Shown: one piece after another, positions 49,031 to 57,875 of the stretch | Layout: every line of letters begins with the position of its first letter | Position numbering within the stretch: the first letter of the stretch is position 1 | Assembly (NCBI RefSeq): GCF_009720385.1 | Contig: NZ_ML769305.1 | Location: 259,920 to 323,919, forward strand | Direction of reading: 5' to 3' | DNA length: 64,000 nucleotides | From: Catellatospora vulcania | GTDB taxonomy: Bacteria; Actinomycetota; Actinomycetes; Mycobacteriales; Micromonosporaceae | Made by a program: the position numbers and the translations under genes | The notes under the pieces: generated by a model | The model's database searches: none | What the model was told of the DNA's origin: nothing | Seen by the model: the letters and a program-made list of their open reading frames with translations, nothing else

Positions 49031-51796
49031 TCAGGGCAGGAGGTTGGCCAGTTCGACGCGCGAGCGGACGGCGAGTTTGGCGAAGATGTTGCCGAGGTGG
49101 TGCTCGACCGTGCGCGGGCTCAGGAACAGCTGGGCCGCGATCTCGCGGTTGGTGGCGCCCTGGGCGGCCAGCCGGGCGATCTGGCGTTGCTGCGGGGTGA
49201 GTTCGCCGTCGGGCTCGGCGAGCCGGGGGCGGGCGGATTCGCCGGTCGCGCGCAGTTCCGCGCGGGTCCAGTCGGCCCAGCGGACGGCGTGCAGGCGTTC
49301 GAAGGACTCCAGCGCGCTGCGCAGCTCGGTGCGGGCCTCGGCGCGTTTGCGGCGGCGGCGCAGCAGTGAGCCGTAGAGCAGTTCGGTGCGGGCCCGCTCG
49401 AACGCGCGGTCGCCCAGGGCGTGCAGCTCCAGGGCTGCCCGGAAGTGCTCCTCGGCCTGGCCGCCCTCGCTGAGCAGGGCCCGGCAGCGCGCGGCGAGCG
49501 CCAGGTTGTCGGGGCTGCTGGTGCTGTCGGCCCACGGCTCGAACGTGGTGAACGCGGCCCGCGCCGCCTCGGTCGCCCCGGTGCGCACCGCGGCCTCCAC
49601 GTAGGTCGGCACCGACAGCGCCGCCACCGCCATGTGCCCCTGGCCGGGCCCGGCTCGGGCCAGCCCGCGCAGGCGGCCGGCGGCGTCGGCGTGGCGGCCC
49701 AGGGACAGGTCGAGGAAGGCCAGCGCCCAGGTGCTGAGGGCGGCGGGCAGGCCCAGCCCGTACAGGCCGGCCCGGTCCAGTGCGGTGCGGGCGCGCAGCC
49801 GGCAGGTCTGCTCGTCGCCGTGGATCGCGTCGAGCATGGCCAGCGCGGCCAGGTGGTGGCAGGCCCCGTTGCCCTGACCGGTCTCGGTCGCGGCGCGCAG
49901 GCCCTCCAGGGCGTTGGCCGTCGCGGCGGCGTGCCGCCCGGTCCAGAACTCGGCGTACGCGCTGAACTCCAGCGCCTTGGGCACCATGGTCAGCGCGCCC
50001 CGTCCGCGGGCCATCGCGACGGCGCGGGCGGCCATCACCCGGCCCTGGGCGTTGTCGCCGAGGATCAGCGCGGCGATGCTGGCCCAGATCAGCGCGGACG
50101 GATCGTCGATGCGCGGGGCGCCCTCCAGCACCGCGCGCAGCGGGGCCAGCGCCGCGCCGAACCGGCCCAGGAAGATCGCCGACAGCGCCTCCAGGTAGTC
50201 CAGCATCACCGTGGCCTGCGGCGAGCAGCCCGCCCCGCGCAGCGGTGCCGCCATCGCCGCGGCCTGCAGGAAACGCCGATGGTCACCGGCGTAGACCCCT
50301 GCCTCGCCCGCCCGCATCATGGCCCGGATGGCCAGCTCCGGATCGATCGGGGCGAGCCGGTGCGCGGCGGTCAGCAGTGCCTCGTACGCCTCGGTGGCCC
50401 GGCCGTCGCGCAGGTCGATGTCGCCGCGCAGCAGCTCCAGCTCGCCGCGGGCCGCCGCGCCCGGGGCCACCGGCAGGGCGCGGTCGAGCAGGTCACGGGC
50501 GCGTGCGGAGCGGCCCGCGTGCCAGGCGTCGCGGGCCGCCGCGGCCAACCGCCGCGCCTTGGCCCCGTCGTCGCCGGTGCTCAGCTCGGCCGCGCGCTCG
50601 TAGGCCGCCGACGCGGTCGCGAACCCGCCGCGGTGGCGCGCGGACGCGGCCGCCGACTCCAGCTCCTCGGCCAGCTCGTGATCGGGGGCCAGGCCGGCGG
50701 CGGCCCGGTGCCAGGCCCGGCGCAGCGGATGGCGGGTGGCGTCCAGCAGCCGGGCCAGCAGCGCGTGCGCGGCGCGGCGGCGGGCCAGCGGCGCGGACTG
50801 GTAGATCGCGGCGCGCACCTGGGGATGGCGGAACGCCACGCCGGCCGGGCCGGCGCGCAGCAACCCGGCCGACTCGGCCGGTTCCAGCGCCGCCAGGTCG
50901 AGGCCGGCCTCGTCGGCGGCCCGGACCAGCAGGTTCGCGTCCATCTCGTCCTCGACCGCGGCGATCAGCAGCAGCTGCCAGGTCTGCTCCGGCAGGTGCC
51001 GGACCCGGCGCAGGAATGCGCGCTGCAGCCCGGCGCAGGGCGGCAGCGGCTCCGGCAGCGGGCACACCCCGCGTAGCTGGTCCGGTGTCAGCGCGGCGGC
51101 CAGCTCGGTGACGGCCTGGGGGTTGCCCGCCGCGGCGGCGGCCAGGCGCAGACGCACCCCCTCGGCCACGGCGACGGGCGCGACGTCGTCGACCAGCGCG
51201 GCGCAGGCCGTGTCGTCCAGTGCGAACAGCTCTAGGACGGGCAGGCCCGGCGGTGGGAGTTCGTCGTCGTCGCGGGAGGCCAGCAGGATGACGACCGCCT
51301 CGCCCGGCTCGGGGGCGCCGAGCCGCCGGGCGGCGAAGGCCAGCGCCTCGCGCGACGGCGGGTCGAGCAGGTCTGCGTCGTCCACGCAGACCAGCACCGG
51401 CCCGTCCCGCGCGAGCAGGACCAGCAGGGCGAGCAGCGCTGCGGGCAGCAGGCAGCCACGGCTGTCGGCCTCGCCGGCCTCGCCGTCGAGCACCCGGCGC
51501 AGCGCCTGCGCCTGCCGTGCGGGCAGTTCGGGCACCCGCCGGGCGACCGGCCGCAGCAGCCGGTGCAGGCCCGCGTAGGCCAGGCCCGCCTCCGCCTCGA
51601 CTCCGCACCCGGGCAGCACCTGGAAGTCCGGGGCTTCGCCCATCGCGTACGCCAGCAGCGCGGTCTTGCCGAACCCAGGCTCGCCGCGCAGCAGCAGCGC
51701 CCCGCCGCACCCGGCTCGCGCGCCGTCCAACAAGGACGTCAGCGACAGCAGCGCGCTGTCGCGGCCGTGCAGCGGCGGGCTCGCGAGCGGGGTCAC
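49031..51796 (-). CDS. LAL-type LuxR-family regulator with AAA domain
   Basis: This 921-residue regulator has Walker A GEPGFGKT near residue 38 and Walker B-like VLVCVDDADLLDPPSREAL. A long helical TPR-like middle follows (repeats such as GGFATASAAYERAAEL and HFRAALELHALGDRAFERART). A C-terminal LuxR HTH ends the protein (LTPQQRQIARLAAQGATNREIAAQLFLSPRTVEHHLGNIFAKL). It is typical of large ATP-binding LuxR regulators that sense an inducer. It is divergent from a secreted lipase with 118 bases between starts, which makes the lipase a plausible target. AAGTTA occurs twice, 11 bases apart, just upstream of its start. Confidence 0.92.
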   Translation of the reverse strand: MTPLASPPLHGRDSALLSLTSLLDGARAGCGGALLLRGEPGFGKTALLAYAMGEAPDFQVLPGCGVEAEAGLAYAGLHRLLRPVARRVPELPARQAQALRRVLDGEAGEADSRGCLLPAALLALLVLLARDGPVLVCVDDADLLDPPSREALAFAARRLGAPEPGEAVVILLASRDDDELPPPGLPVLELFALDDTACAALVDDVAPVAVAEGVRLRLAAAAAGNPQAVTELAAALTPDQLRGVCPLPEPLPPCAGLQRAFLRRVRHLPEQTWQLLLIAAVEDEMDANLLVRAADEAGLDLAALEPAESAGLLRAGPAGVAFRHPQVRAAIYQSAPLARRRAAHALLARLLDATRHPLRRAWHRAAAGLAPDHELAEELESAAASARHRGGFATASAAYERAAELSTGDDGAKARRLAAAARDAWHAGRSARARDLLDRALPVAPGAAARGELELLRGDIDLRDGRATEAYEALLTAAHRLAPIDPELAIRAMMRAGEAGVYAGDHRRFLQAAAMAAPLRGAGCSPQATVMLDYLEALSAIFLGRFGAALAPLRAVLEGAPRIDDPSALIWASIAALILGDNAQGRVMAARAVAMARGRGALTMVPKALEFSAYAEFWTGRHAAATANALEGLRAATETGQGNGACHHLAALAMLDAIHGDEQTCRLRARTALDRAGLYGLGLPAALSTWALAFLDLSLGRHADAAGRLRGLARAGPGQGHMAVAALSVPTYVEAAVRTGATEAARAAFTTFEPWADSTSSPDNLALAARCRALLSEGGQAEEHFRAALELHALGDRAFERARTELLYGSLLRRRRKRAEARTELRSALESFERLHAVRWADWTRAELRATGESARPRLAEPDGELTPQQRQIARLAAQGATNREIAAQLFLSPRTVEHHLGNIFAKLAVRSRVELANLLP

Positions 51797-51914
51797 GTCC
51801 AGAAGTTACTCACAAGTTAACGTTCCGCGAAAGACCGATGCGTCGTTTCACGGATGCGAAGCACGCACGACATCACGCACGCTCTGTCCCACCCCACTCC
51901 ATCGAGGAGGACAG

Positions 51915-52589
51915 ATGCGAAAGTCAGCCGGTCTGCTCAGCTCGCTGTGCGCCGTACTCGCCATGGTCGTGGTCGCGCCGTCGCCCGCCCAGGCCGCCGA
52001 ACGCGATCCGGTCATCTTCGTGCACGGCTACAAGGGCGGGGCCTGGAACTGGAACGACATGATCGCCGATTTCAAGGCCGACGGGTGGAGCGGCGGGCGG
52101 CTGTTCGCGATGTCGTACGACATCGCGCAGTCCAACAAGGCCACCGCCGCGCAGCTGCGCTCCCTGGTCGACTCGGTGCGCGCGCAGACCGGCGCGGCGA
52201 AGGTCGACATCGTGGCGCACTCCATGGGCAGCCTGAACTCCCGGTGGTACCTGAAGTTCCTCGGCGGCACATCGTACGTGGACCAGTGGGTGTCGCTCGG
52301 CGGGCCCAACCACGGCACCAACCTCACCCCGATCTGCTCATGGCTGATCACCTCCTGCGCGGAGATGGCCCCGTCCAGTTCCTTCCTGCGCGACCTCAAC
52401 GCCGGCGACGAGACGCCGGGCGGGGTGCGCTACCAGACCTACTGGTCGAACTGCGACGAGTTCATCAACCCCGACGAGAGCACGATCCTGTCGGGCGCGA
52501 CCAACACCAACGTGGGCTGCATCGAGCACGCCTGGCTGCTCGTCAGCGACCCCGTCTCCCAGAAGGTCCGCACCCTCCTCAAGTCCTGA
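51915..52589 (+). CDS. Secreted class 2-type lipase/esterase
   Basis: This 224-residue protein has a signal peptide (cleavage near AQA-AERDP) and a GAGGAGG ribosome site four bases before the ATG at 51915. The alpha/beta-hydrolase core begins DPVIFVHGYKGGAWNW (oxyanion region). The nucleophile is Ser in VAHSMGSLNSRW, the Asp likely in NPDEST and the His in CIEHAWLL. Several Cys indicate extracellular disulfides. It acts outside the cell on lipid esters. A palindromic repeat follows the stop. Confidence 0.91.
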   Translation: MRKSAGLLSSLCAVLAMVVVAPSPAQAAERDPVIFVHGYKGGAWNWNDMIADFKADGWSGGRLFAMSYDIAQSNKATAAQLRSLVDSVRAQTGAAKVDIVAHSMGSLNSRWYLKFLGGTSYVDQWVSLGGPNHGTNLTPICSWLITSCAEMAPSSSFLRDLNAGDETPGGVRYQTYWSNCDEFINPDESTILSGATNTNVGCIEHAWLLVSDPVSQKVRTLLKS

Positions 52590-52600
52590 CCTGCCAGACG

Positions 52601-52651
52601 TTGGGAAGAGCGCCTTCTACATCGCATAGCGATCAGAAGGCGCCCTTCCTT
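52601..52651. repeat. Palindromic repeat, AAGGTGCCCTTCC family, variant copy
   Basis: GGAAGAGCGCCTTCT and AGAAGGCGCCCTTCC arms flank ACATCGCATAGCGATC. It lies exactly between the convergent stops of the lipase and the GH15 enzyme, a good position for a bidirectional terminator. Confidence 0.75.
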
Positions 52652-52665
52652 CGTCCAGGGGCGGG

Positions 52666-54501
52666 TCAGAGGGCGGCGCGGTGGCGGGCCTGGGTGATGG
52701 ACCAGGCGGCGTTGACCAGCCCGATGTGGCTGAACGCCTGTGGGAAGTTGCCCAGCAGCTCACCGGTGTGCGGGTCGATCTCCTCGGCGAGCAGGCCCAC
52801 GTCGTTGGCGTACGCGGCGGCGCGTTCGAAGACCTCGGTGGCCCGGTTCACGCGGCCCGCCTCGGCCAGGGCCTGGGCCAGCCAGAAGGTGCACAGCAGG
52901 AAGGTGCCCTCCTCCCCGGCGAGGCCGTCCACACCACCGGAGGTGCGGTAGCGGTAGACCAGTCCCCGGTCGTCGGTGAGGCGGTCGGCGACGGCCTCGA
53001 TGGTGGCGAGCATGCGCGGGTCGTCGGCGGGCAGGAAGCCCACGATCGGCATCATCAGGCACGACGCGTCGAGGTCCGTCGAGCCGAAGTACTGCGTGTA
53101 CGCCCCGGCGGTCTCGCTCCAGCCGTCGCGCAGCACCCGCTCGCGCAGCTCGTCGCGGGCGGCGGTCCAGCCGGGCACGCGGTCCTGCGCCTGGAGCCGC
53201 TCGGCCAGCCTGATCGCCCGGTCCAGGGCCACCCAGCACATCACCTTCGAGTAGACGAAGTGCCGCGCCGGCCCGCGCACCTCCCAGATGCCCTGGTCGG
53301 TCTCGTGGCAGCGCACGGCCGCGGCGTCGGCCAGCGCCACCAGGAACGAGCGCATGTCGTCGTCCATCCCGGTGATCTTGTCGGCCAGCCGGTACGCCGC
53401 GCCGAGCAGCTCGCCGTACACGTCGATCTGCTGCTGGTTCCAGGCTCCGTTGCCGACCCGCACCGGCCGGCTGTCCCGCCAGCCGCGCAGGTGCGGCAGG
53501 GTGCGCTCGGACAGGTCGTGCTCGCCGCCCACCCCGAACATGATCTGCAGCGGGGTCTCCGGGCCGATCGCGGCGGCCGCGGCGGTGGTCATGAAGGCGA
53601 AGAAGTCGTCGGCCTCGTCGGGGCAGGCGGCGACCCACAGCGCCTCCATGGTGAAGCTCGCGTCGCGCACCCAGGAGTAGCGGTAGTCCCAGTTGCGCTC
53701 GCCGCCGACGCCCTCGGGCAGCGAGGTGGTCGCCGCGGCGACGATAGCCCCGCTGGGCCGGAAGGTCAGCCCCTGCAGCACCCGGCCGCTCTGGTGCACC
53801 AGGTCGCGCCACGGGCCCTCGTAGTTCTGGTGCGGCTTGGACCACGTCCGCCAGGCCTGCACGGTGTCGGCGAGCTGGTCGGCGAGCTCGTCCTGCGACC
53901 AGACCCGGGCCGGCTCCTGCTCCAGCGTCGAGCGGTGCAGCGCGAACCAGACCTCGTCGCCGACCCGCAGCGTCAGCCCGCCGTCGGCGTCGCAGTTGCG
54001 GGTGGGCAGGTCCACCGGGGTGGTCAGCACCAGCCACTCCGCGCCCCCGCGGGCGGTCAGCCCGCCCTCGACCGGGGACAGCAGCGGGCGCAGCAGGCCG
54101 TACTCGGGGCGCGGCTGGTAGCTGACGCGCACGTCGACCTCGCCGTCGCGGCAGCTCACCGAGCGGATCAACAGATGGGGGGCGTGCACTCCGAGATCGT
54201 GGCCGTGGCCGTGCTCGTTGGGCCCGGTCGCCAGCGCGTCGGTGACCGCGAGCGTGCCGGTCGGGGTGTGGAAGGTCGTCTCCAGCACGAGCGTGGAGTC
54301 CAGGTAGCGCCGGGTCGCGGTGTACGGCCCGGCCGGGGCGATGGACCAGTGCCCGGCCTCGTCGTCGAGCAGCCGGCCGAACACCGACGGGCTGTCGAAC
54401 CGGGGGAAGCACAGCCAGTCCACCGAGCCGTCGCGGGTGACCAGCGCCGCGCTGTGGCAGTCCGACAGCAGGGCGTGGTCGGCGATCGGCACGCCGCTCA
54501 T
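52666..54501 (-). CDS. GH15 glucoamylase/trehalase
   Basis: This 611-residue cytoplasmic enzyme is of the bacterial GH15 type. An N-terminal beta-sandwich begins PIADHALLSDCHSAALVTRDGSVDWLCFPRFDSPSVFG. The (alpha/alpha)6 barrel carries NWDYRYSWVRDASFTMEALW, the general acid in GIWEVRG and the general base region GEEGTFLLCTFWLAQAL. In actinobacteria this subfamily is often a trehalase; a glucoamylase role on maltodextrin is the alternative. The ATG at 54501 overlaps the stop of the upstream gene (ATGA), indicating one operon. Confidence 0.92.
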   Translation of the reverse strand: MSGVPIADHALLSDCHSAALVTRDGSVDWLCFPRFDSPSVFGRLLDDEAGHWSIAPAGPYTATRRYLDSTLVLETTFHTPTGTLAVTDALATGPNEHGHGHDLGVHAPHLLIRSVSCRDGEVDVRVSYQPRPEYGLLRPLLSPVEGGLTARGGAEWLVLTTPVDLPTRNCDADGGLTLRVGDEVWFALHRSTLEQEPARVWSQDELADQLADTVQAWRTWSKPHQNYEGPWRDLVHQSGRVLQGLTFRPSGAIVAAATTSLPEGVGGERNWDYRYSWVRDASFTMEALWVAACPDEADDFFAFMTTAAAAAIGPETPLQIMFGVGGEHDLSERTLPHLRGWRDSRPVRVGNGAWNQQQIDVYGELLGAAYRLADKITGMDDDMRSFLVALADAAAVRCHETDQGIWEVRGPARHFVYSKVMCWVALDRAIRLAERLQAQDRVPGWTAARDELRERVLRDGWSETAGAYTQYFGSTDLDASCLMMPIVGFLPADDPRMLATIEAVADRLTDDRGLVYRYRTSGGVDGLAGEEGTFLLCTFWLAQALAEAGRVNRATEVFERAAAYANDVGLLAEEIDPHTGELLGNFPQAFSHIGLVNAAWSITQARHRAAL

Positions 54502-55286
54502 ACGCGGGCGGCGATCAGGTCCGGGTCGACGCCCGCGGCCAGGCACTCGGCCACGGCCTCCTGGCGGGCGGACTCCCAGTGGCTGCGGCGGGCCGCGATG
54601 GCCGCCGCGATCGCGGCCAGCTCGCGCACCGAGCGGGAGTCGGCGTCGGAGGGCGGGTTGCTGCGGGCGGCGTCGAAGGCGCCTTCGATCGCGGCCGGGG
54701 CGGCGTCGGCCAGCTCCGCGATCTCGTCGAGCTCCCACTCGTGGTGCACGACCAGGTTGGCCGCGTACAGGTTGCGGTTGGCCGCCACCACGTCCAGGTG
54801 GTAGCTGCTGAAGCGCACCATGTCGGTCGCCTTGTGCACCCGGGTCAGCGGGTCGGTCGGCAGCATCAGCTCGGCTTCGCGCAGGTGGCGCACGGCCGTG
54901 GCGCGGGCCTCCGACAGCAGGTCGCGCAGCTCGCTGGCCAGCTGCTGGCGGTGCAGCAGCTCGTGCCCGGCGTCGTAGAGGTGCGGCGGGGTGGTCGACC
55001 ATTCGGCGATCAGGCGCACCCGCCGCTCGTCGGCGCGGTGGCCGCAGATCACCTCGGCCAGGTCCTCGGTCGTCCAGTCCCGGTTGCCGTGCAGGTAGGC
55101 CGCCGCCTCGTCGCGGGCGCGCAGCGCCGTGCCGTAGGCCTGGCGGATGTCCGCGCTCACCGTGCACGCCTGCATCGCCCCGGATGTGGTGCCGAGCGCC
55201 TGCACCGCCCGTAGCTCCGAGCGGAGCCGGGAGACATTGATATGGGCCAGCGGGTCGCTGCCGACGCCCGCCCGCGTCGCGTCCAT
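54498..55286 (-). CDS. Helical protein of unknown function upstream of GH15
   Basis: This 262-residue soluble protein is rich in Ala, Arg and Glu and is predicted mostly helical. Landmarks are INVSRLRSELRAVQALGTTSG, ACTVSADIRQAYGTAL and LTRVHKATDMVRFSSYHLDVVAANRNLYAANLVVHHEWE. No catalytic motif or membrane segment is recognised. The ATG at 55286 is chosen; the frame is open to 55334. The four-base overlap with GH15 suggests a functional link, perhaps regulation of the enzyme or sugar sensing. Confidence 0.72.
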   Translation of the reverse strand: MDATRAGVGSDPLAHINVSRLRSELRAVQALGTTSGAMQACTVSADIRQAYGTALRARDEAAAYLHGNRDWTTEDLAEVICGHRADERRVRLIAEWSTTPPHLYDAGHELLHRQQLASELRDLLSEARATAVRHLREAELMLPTDPLTRVHKATDMVRFSSYHLDVVAANRNLYAANLVVHHEWELDEIAELADAAPAAIEGAFDAARSNPPSDADSRSVRELAAIAAAIAARRSHWESARQEAVAECLAAGVDPDLIAARV

Positions 55287-55430
55287 TCCTGCAGCGTACG
55301 CCGGTGCGCGCCGCATCGCGCCCGGTCGCGGCACGGGGGCCGGCGGAAGGAGAAACGTGCCGAGATGCGGCTGTACGTACGCGGTGCACGGTAACCGCTG
55401 CTTTTCGTTCCGGTCGCTCCCTGCCGCCCC

Positions 55431-55493
55431 ATGGCAAAAATGAAGAAATATTTCAGTGTATGGATTGACTGCGTAGCTCTCCGCCGTCCATGA
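55431..55493 (+). CDS. Possible 20-codon small ORF in an AT-rich leader
   Basis: ATG at 55431 to TGA at 55491-55493 encodes MAKMKKYFSVWIDCVALRRP. The region is unusually AT-rich for this DNA. There is no clear ribosome site, and the sequence may simply be promoter DNA (TTGACT at 55465-55470 lies within it). Listed because of its composition; coding is doubtful. Confidence 0.2.
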   Translation: MAKMKKYFSVWIDCVALRRP

Positions 55494-55496
55494 TAT
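55465..55496 (+). promoter_or_regulatory. Candidate promoter of the Cys-rich/Tat/MauE cluster
   Basis: TTGACT (55465-55470) is followed by ATGATA/TGATAT (55490-55496) with 19-20 bases between. The spacing is slightly long, but this is the most consensus-like pair in the local AT-rich patch. It lies 70 bases before the GTG of the Cys-rich gene. Confidence 0.4.
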
Positions 55497-55564
55497 TCGA
55501 CAAACGTCGATGGGCCCATCGCCGATCTCCTGGTAAACACCCCCACCATGGAAGGAGACGGACA

Positions 55565-55975
55565 GTGGCTGCGCTCACCGGAACGATGTCGTGGTTCTGC
55601 TGCGGCAACTCCTGGGGCCCGTGCGGCACCGCCGGACACGGGGCCTGCGGCACCTGCAACAGCGGGAGCTACCAGCACGCCTGGCCGAACGCCTCGGCCG
55701 CCTGCTTCAACATCACCCGGCCCGACACCTGCGGCATCAGCATGACGCGACGCGGGTGCGGCTTCCGGCACTACACCACCAACCGGTGCAACGGAAAGCG
55801 CATCGGCACCACGATCGCCGACTGCGGTCCGCAGACCGACCTGTGGTGCGGCGAGCGCGCCTGCTGCGGCTCGGTGTGCGGCACCAACCGCATCGTCGAC
55901 CTCACCCCGGCGGCGTACAGCCAGATCGCCAGCCTCTCCTCCGGCCTGCAGCCCTGCAGCGTCGACAGCGTGTGA
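55565..55975 (+). CDS. Cys-rich protein, first gene of a MauE cluster
   Basis: This 136-residue protein has about 17 Cys: FCCGN, GPCGT, GACGTC, AACF, DTCG, RGCG, NRC, ADCG, LWCG, RACCGSVC, QPC. Four Trp (SWF, SWG, AWP, LWC) are also present. AAGGAG lies about nine bases before the GTG. There is no signal peptide, so any export would need another route. Cys number and size recall heavily disulfide-bonded proteins such as the methylamine dehydrogenase small subunit, but I see no clear homology. The two downstream genes encode a Tat-exported protein and a MauE-like protein, the latter a family tied to disulfide formation. Confidence 0.78.
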   Translation: MAALTGTMSWFCCGNSWGPCGTAGHGACGTCNSGSYQHAWPNASAACFNITRPDTCGISMTRRGCGFRHYTTNRCNGKRIGTTIADCGPQTDLWCGERACCGSVCGTNRIVDLTPAAYSQIASLSSGLQPCSVDSV

Positions 55976-55988
55976 GCGGAGGACCGAG

Positions 55989-56594
55989 ATGACCGAGAAC
56001 CTGGACCGCCGCCGCTTGCTCACCAACGCCGTCGTCGGCAGCGCCGCCCTGGCCGGCGCGACCGCGCTCGGCTCCCTGGCGCCCGAGGCCGCCTTCGCCG
56101 CGCCCGGCGAGCAGGCGGTCGAACCCGGCGCGCCCGACCCCAACTTCGCGGAGGGCCGCATCACCGGCATCAGCGCCGGGATGCTGTTCGTCACCGGCTC
56201 CGACCTGGCGCTGTGGCGCATCCGGATCACCGGCGGCACCAGCATCTGGAAACTGCGCCCCACCACTTTCGACCAGGTCGCCGTCGGCGACGGCCTGTAC
56301 GCCCGCGGCCTGCGCCTGCCCGACGGCACCCTCGCCGCCGACTCCGTGTGGGTCAACATCGTCAACGTGCACGCCCACATCGCGGCCATCGGCCGCAACC
56401 TGCTGCACCTGGACCACAAGGGCAAGCGCATCGTCGGACACCTGGTGCCCGGCACGTCCGCGGCCCGCTACAACAACACCCCCGCCGTGTCGGACATGTC
56501 GATGCTGCGCGTCGGCAAGCACGTCCAGGTCATCGGCGCCTGGGTGCCCGACACCAACGAGGTCGAGATCGCCACGGTGTACGCGGCCGCCTGA
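55989..56594 (+). CDS. Tat-exported protein of unknown function (OB-like)
   Basis: This 201-residue protein has a twin-arginine signal: NLDRRRLLTNAVVGSAALAG with cleavage near AFAAP. The mature part is a small beta-rich domain (GRITGISAGMLFVTGSDLALW, VAVGDGLYARG, LRVGKHVQVIGAW) reminiscent of DUF5666/OB-type folds. Tat export implies folding, possibly with a cofactor, before secretion. GGAGG precedes the ATG. It lies 13 bases after the Cys-rich gene and about 110 bases before the MauE-like gene. Confidence 0.82.
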   Translation: MTENLDRRRLLTNAVVGSAALAGATALGSLAPEAAFAAPGEQAVEPGAPDPNFAEGRITGISAGMLFVTGSDLALWRIRITGGTSIWKLRPTTFDQVAVGDGLYARGLRLPDGTLAADSVWVNIVNVHAHIAAIGRNLLHLDHKGKRIVGHLVPGTSAARYNNTPAVSDMSMLRVGKHVQVIGAWVPDTNEVEIATVYAAA

Positions 56595-56706
56595 CCCCGC
56601 GGCGCCGGCCGGGACCCCGGCCGGCGCCACCCGACCCGGGCGGACGCCCCCGACCCCCGAGCGTCCGCCCGCCCCCGACGACACCCTTCGACACCCCGGA
56701 GGATCG

Positions 56707-57591
56707 ATGATCTCGTGGATCGCGCCGCTGCAGCCGCTGCTGCTCGGCATCGTGCTGCTCTGGTCGGCCCGGCTGAAACTGCTCTCCCCGCACGCCGCCG
56801 CGGCTGCCGGGCGCAGCGCACTGGCCAAGCTCGTCGGCGACACCCGCGCGCTGCCCGCGTACCGGCTGGTCGGCGCGGGGGAAGCGGCACTCGCGCTGGT
56901 CCTGCTGGCCCCACCCGCGCTGCCCGCCGAGGCGCTGGCCGCCGCCGCGCTGTCGCTCGGCTTCACCGGCTACCTGGCGTACGCCCGCGTCGCCGCACCC
57001 GACTCGTCGTGCGGCTGCCTGTCCGCGACCCGTACCCCGGTGCGGTGGCGTTCCTTCGCCCGCACCGGTGCCCTACTGGCCGCCAGCATGCTCGCGCTGC
57101 CCGCGGCCGGGAGCTGGTTCGACGTGCTGCGAGGCCGACCGCTGCCCGCCGCCGCACTGCTGCTGGCCGAGACGGCCCTGCTGGTCGTCCTCTCCCCCGA
57201 GCTCGACCGCCACTGGCTCGACCGGCTGCGCCAGCTCAAGGTCCAGGTGACCCGGCCGCTGCCGGCGGGCGGCTTCGACGTGCCGCTGGACTCCACGGTG
57301 GAGCAGCTGCACCGCAGCCCCGTGTGGCGGGAGACTGCCGCACTGCTCACCTCCGACCTGCGCGAACACTGGGACGACGACGACTGGCGCATCCTCGTCT
57401 TCACCGCCCGCCACCACGGCCAGGAGGTCGCCGCGGTCTACGCCGTCCCCCGCCTGCGCTACCAGCCCGCCGCGGTACGGGTCGTCCTGGTCGACGAACC
57501 CACCGGCCAGGTCCTGCTCACCCTGGAGTCCCCTCCCGACTCCCCCGAGCCGGACTGGGTCCTCCCCTCCCCGGCGGCCGCCGCGGCCTGA
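56707..57591 (+). CDS. MauE/DoxX-like redox-associated membrane protein
   Basis: This 294-residue protein has four to five membrane segments in residues 1-165: APLQPLLLGIVLLWSARLKLL, LVGAGEAALALVLLAPPALP, AALSLGFTGYLAYARV, LLAASMLALPA and AALLLAETALLVVLSP. A CxC pair (SSCGCLS) follows the third segment. This matches MauE, which helps methylamine dehydrogenase small-subunit disulfide formation. The soluble C-terminal half is not family-typical. GGAGG lies five bases before the ATG. With the Cys-rich and Tat genes it suggests an oxidative-folding/export unit. Confidence 0.82.
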   Translation: MISWIAPLQPLLLGIVLLWSARLKLLSPHAAAAAGRSALAKLVGDTRALPAYRLVGAGEAALALVLLAPPALPAEALAAAALSLGFTGYLAYARVAAPDSSCGCLSATRTPVRWRSFARTGALLAASMLALPAAGSWFDVLRGRPLPAAALLLAETALLVVLSPELDRHWLDRLRQLKVQVTRPLPAGGFDVPLDSTVEQLHRSPVWRETAALLTSDLREHWDDDDWRILVFTARHHGQEVAAVYAVPRLRYQPAAVRVVLVDEPTGQVLLTLESPPDSPEPDWVLPSPAAAAA

Positions 57592-57610
57592 CCCGGCGGC
57601 TCGCCGCGCC

Positions 57611-57685
57611 GGGCGAAGATCGCTGTTTCGTGTCAAGATCTGCGGCCTGACCTCAGGTTTTGACACGAAACAGCGATCTTCGCCC
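57611..57685. repeat. Long perfect inverted repeat (26-bp arms)
   Basis: Positions 57611-57636 pair perfectly with 57660-57685, with six more pairs (some G-T) inside, leaving a loop of about 11 bases. The arm core is GATCGCTGTTTCGTGTCAA. It starts 19 bases after the MauE-like stop. It could end that transcript, but the length and perfection suggest a dispersed palindrome or miniature element. Confidence 0.8.
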
Positions 57686-57875
57686 GCACACAGGCCGGCG
57701 GGCGGCGTGGAATCCGGTTTCCCGGAGAGTGGGCTAGTGGGGGCGTGGCGGGTTTCGGTGGTGTGAACTGTAGGGACGAGCGCAGCGTCGGGCTCCTGCG
57801 GCGACCACCCCCGCCGCCACACCGCGTCGCGCTCCCCACCCCGAGTCGCGTACGCCGCGACCTCCGGGAGTCACC

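Noticed and set aside
54498..55286. Phytoene/helical transferase assignment for the gene upstream of GH15
   Set aside because: No Asp-rich substrate motif is present; the helical pattern alone is not evidence for that family.
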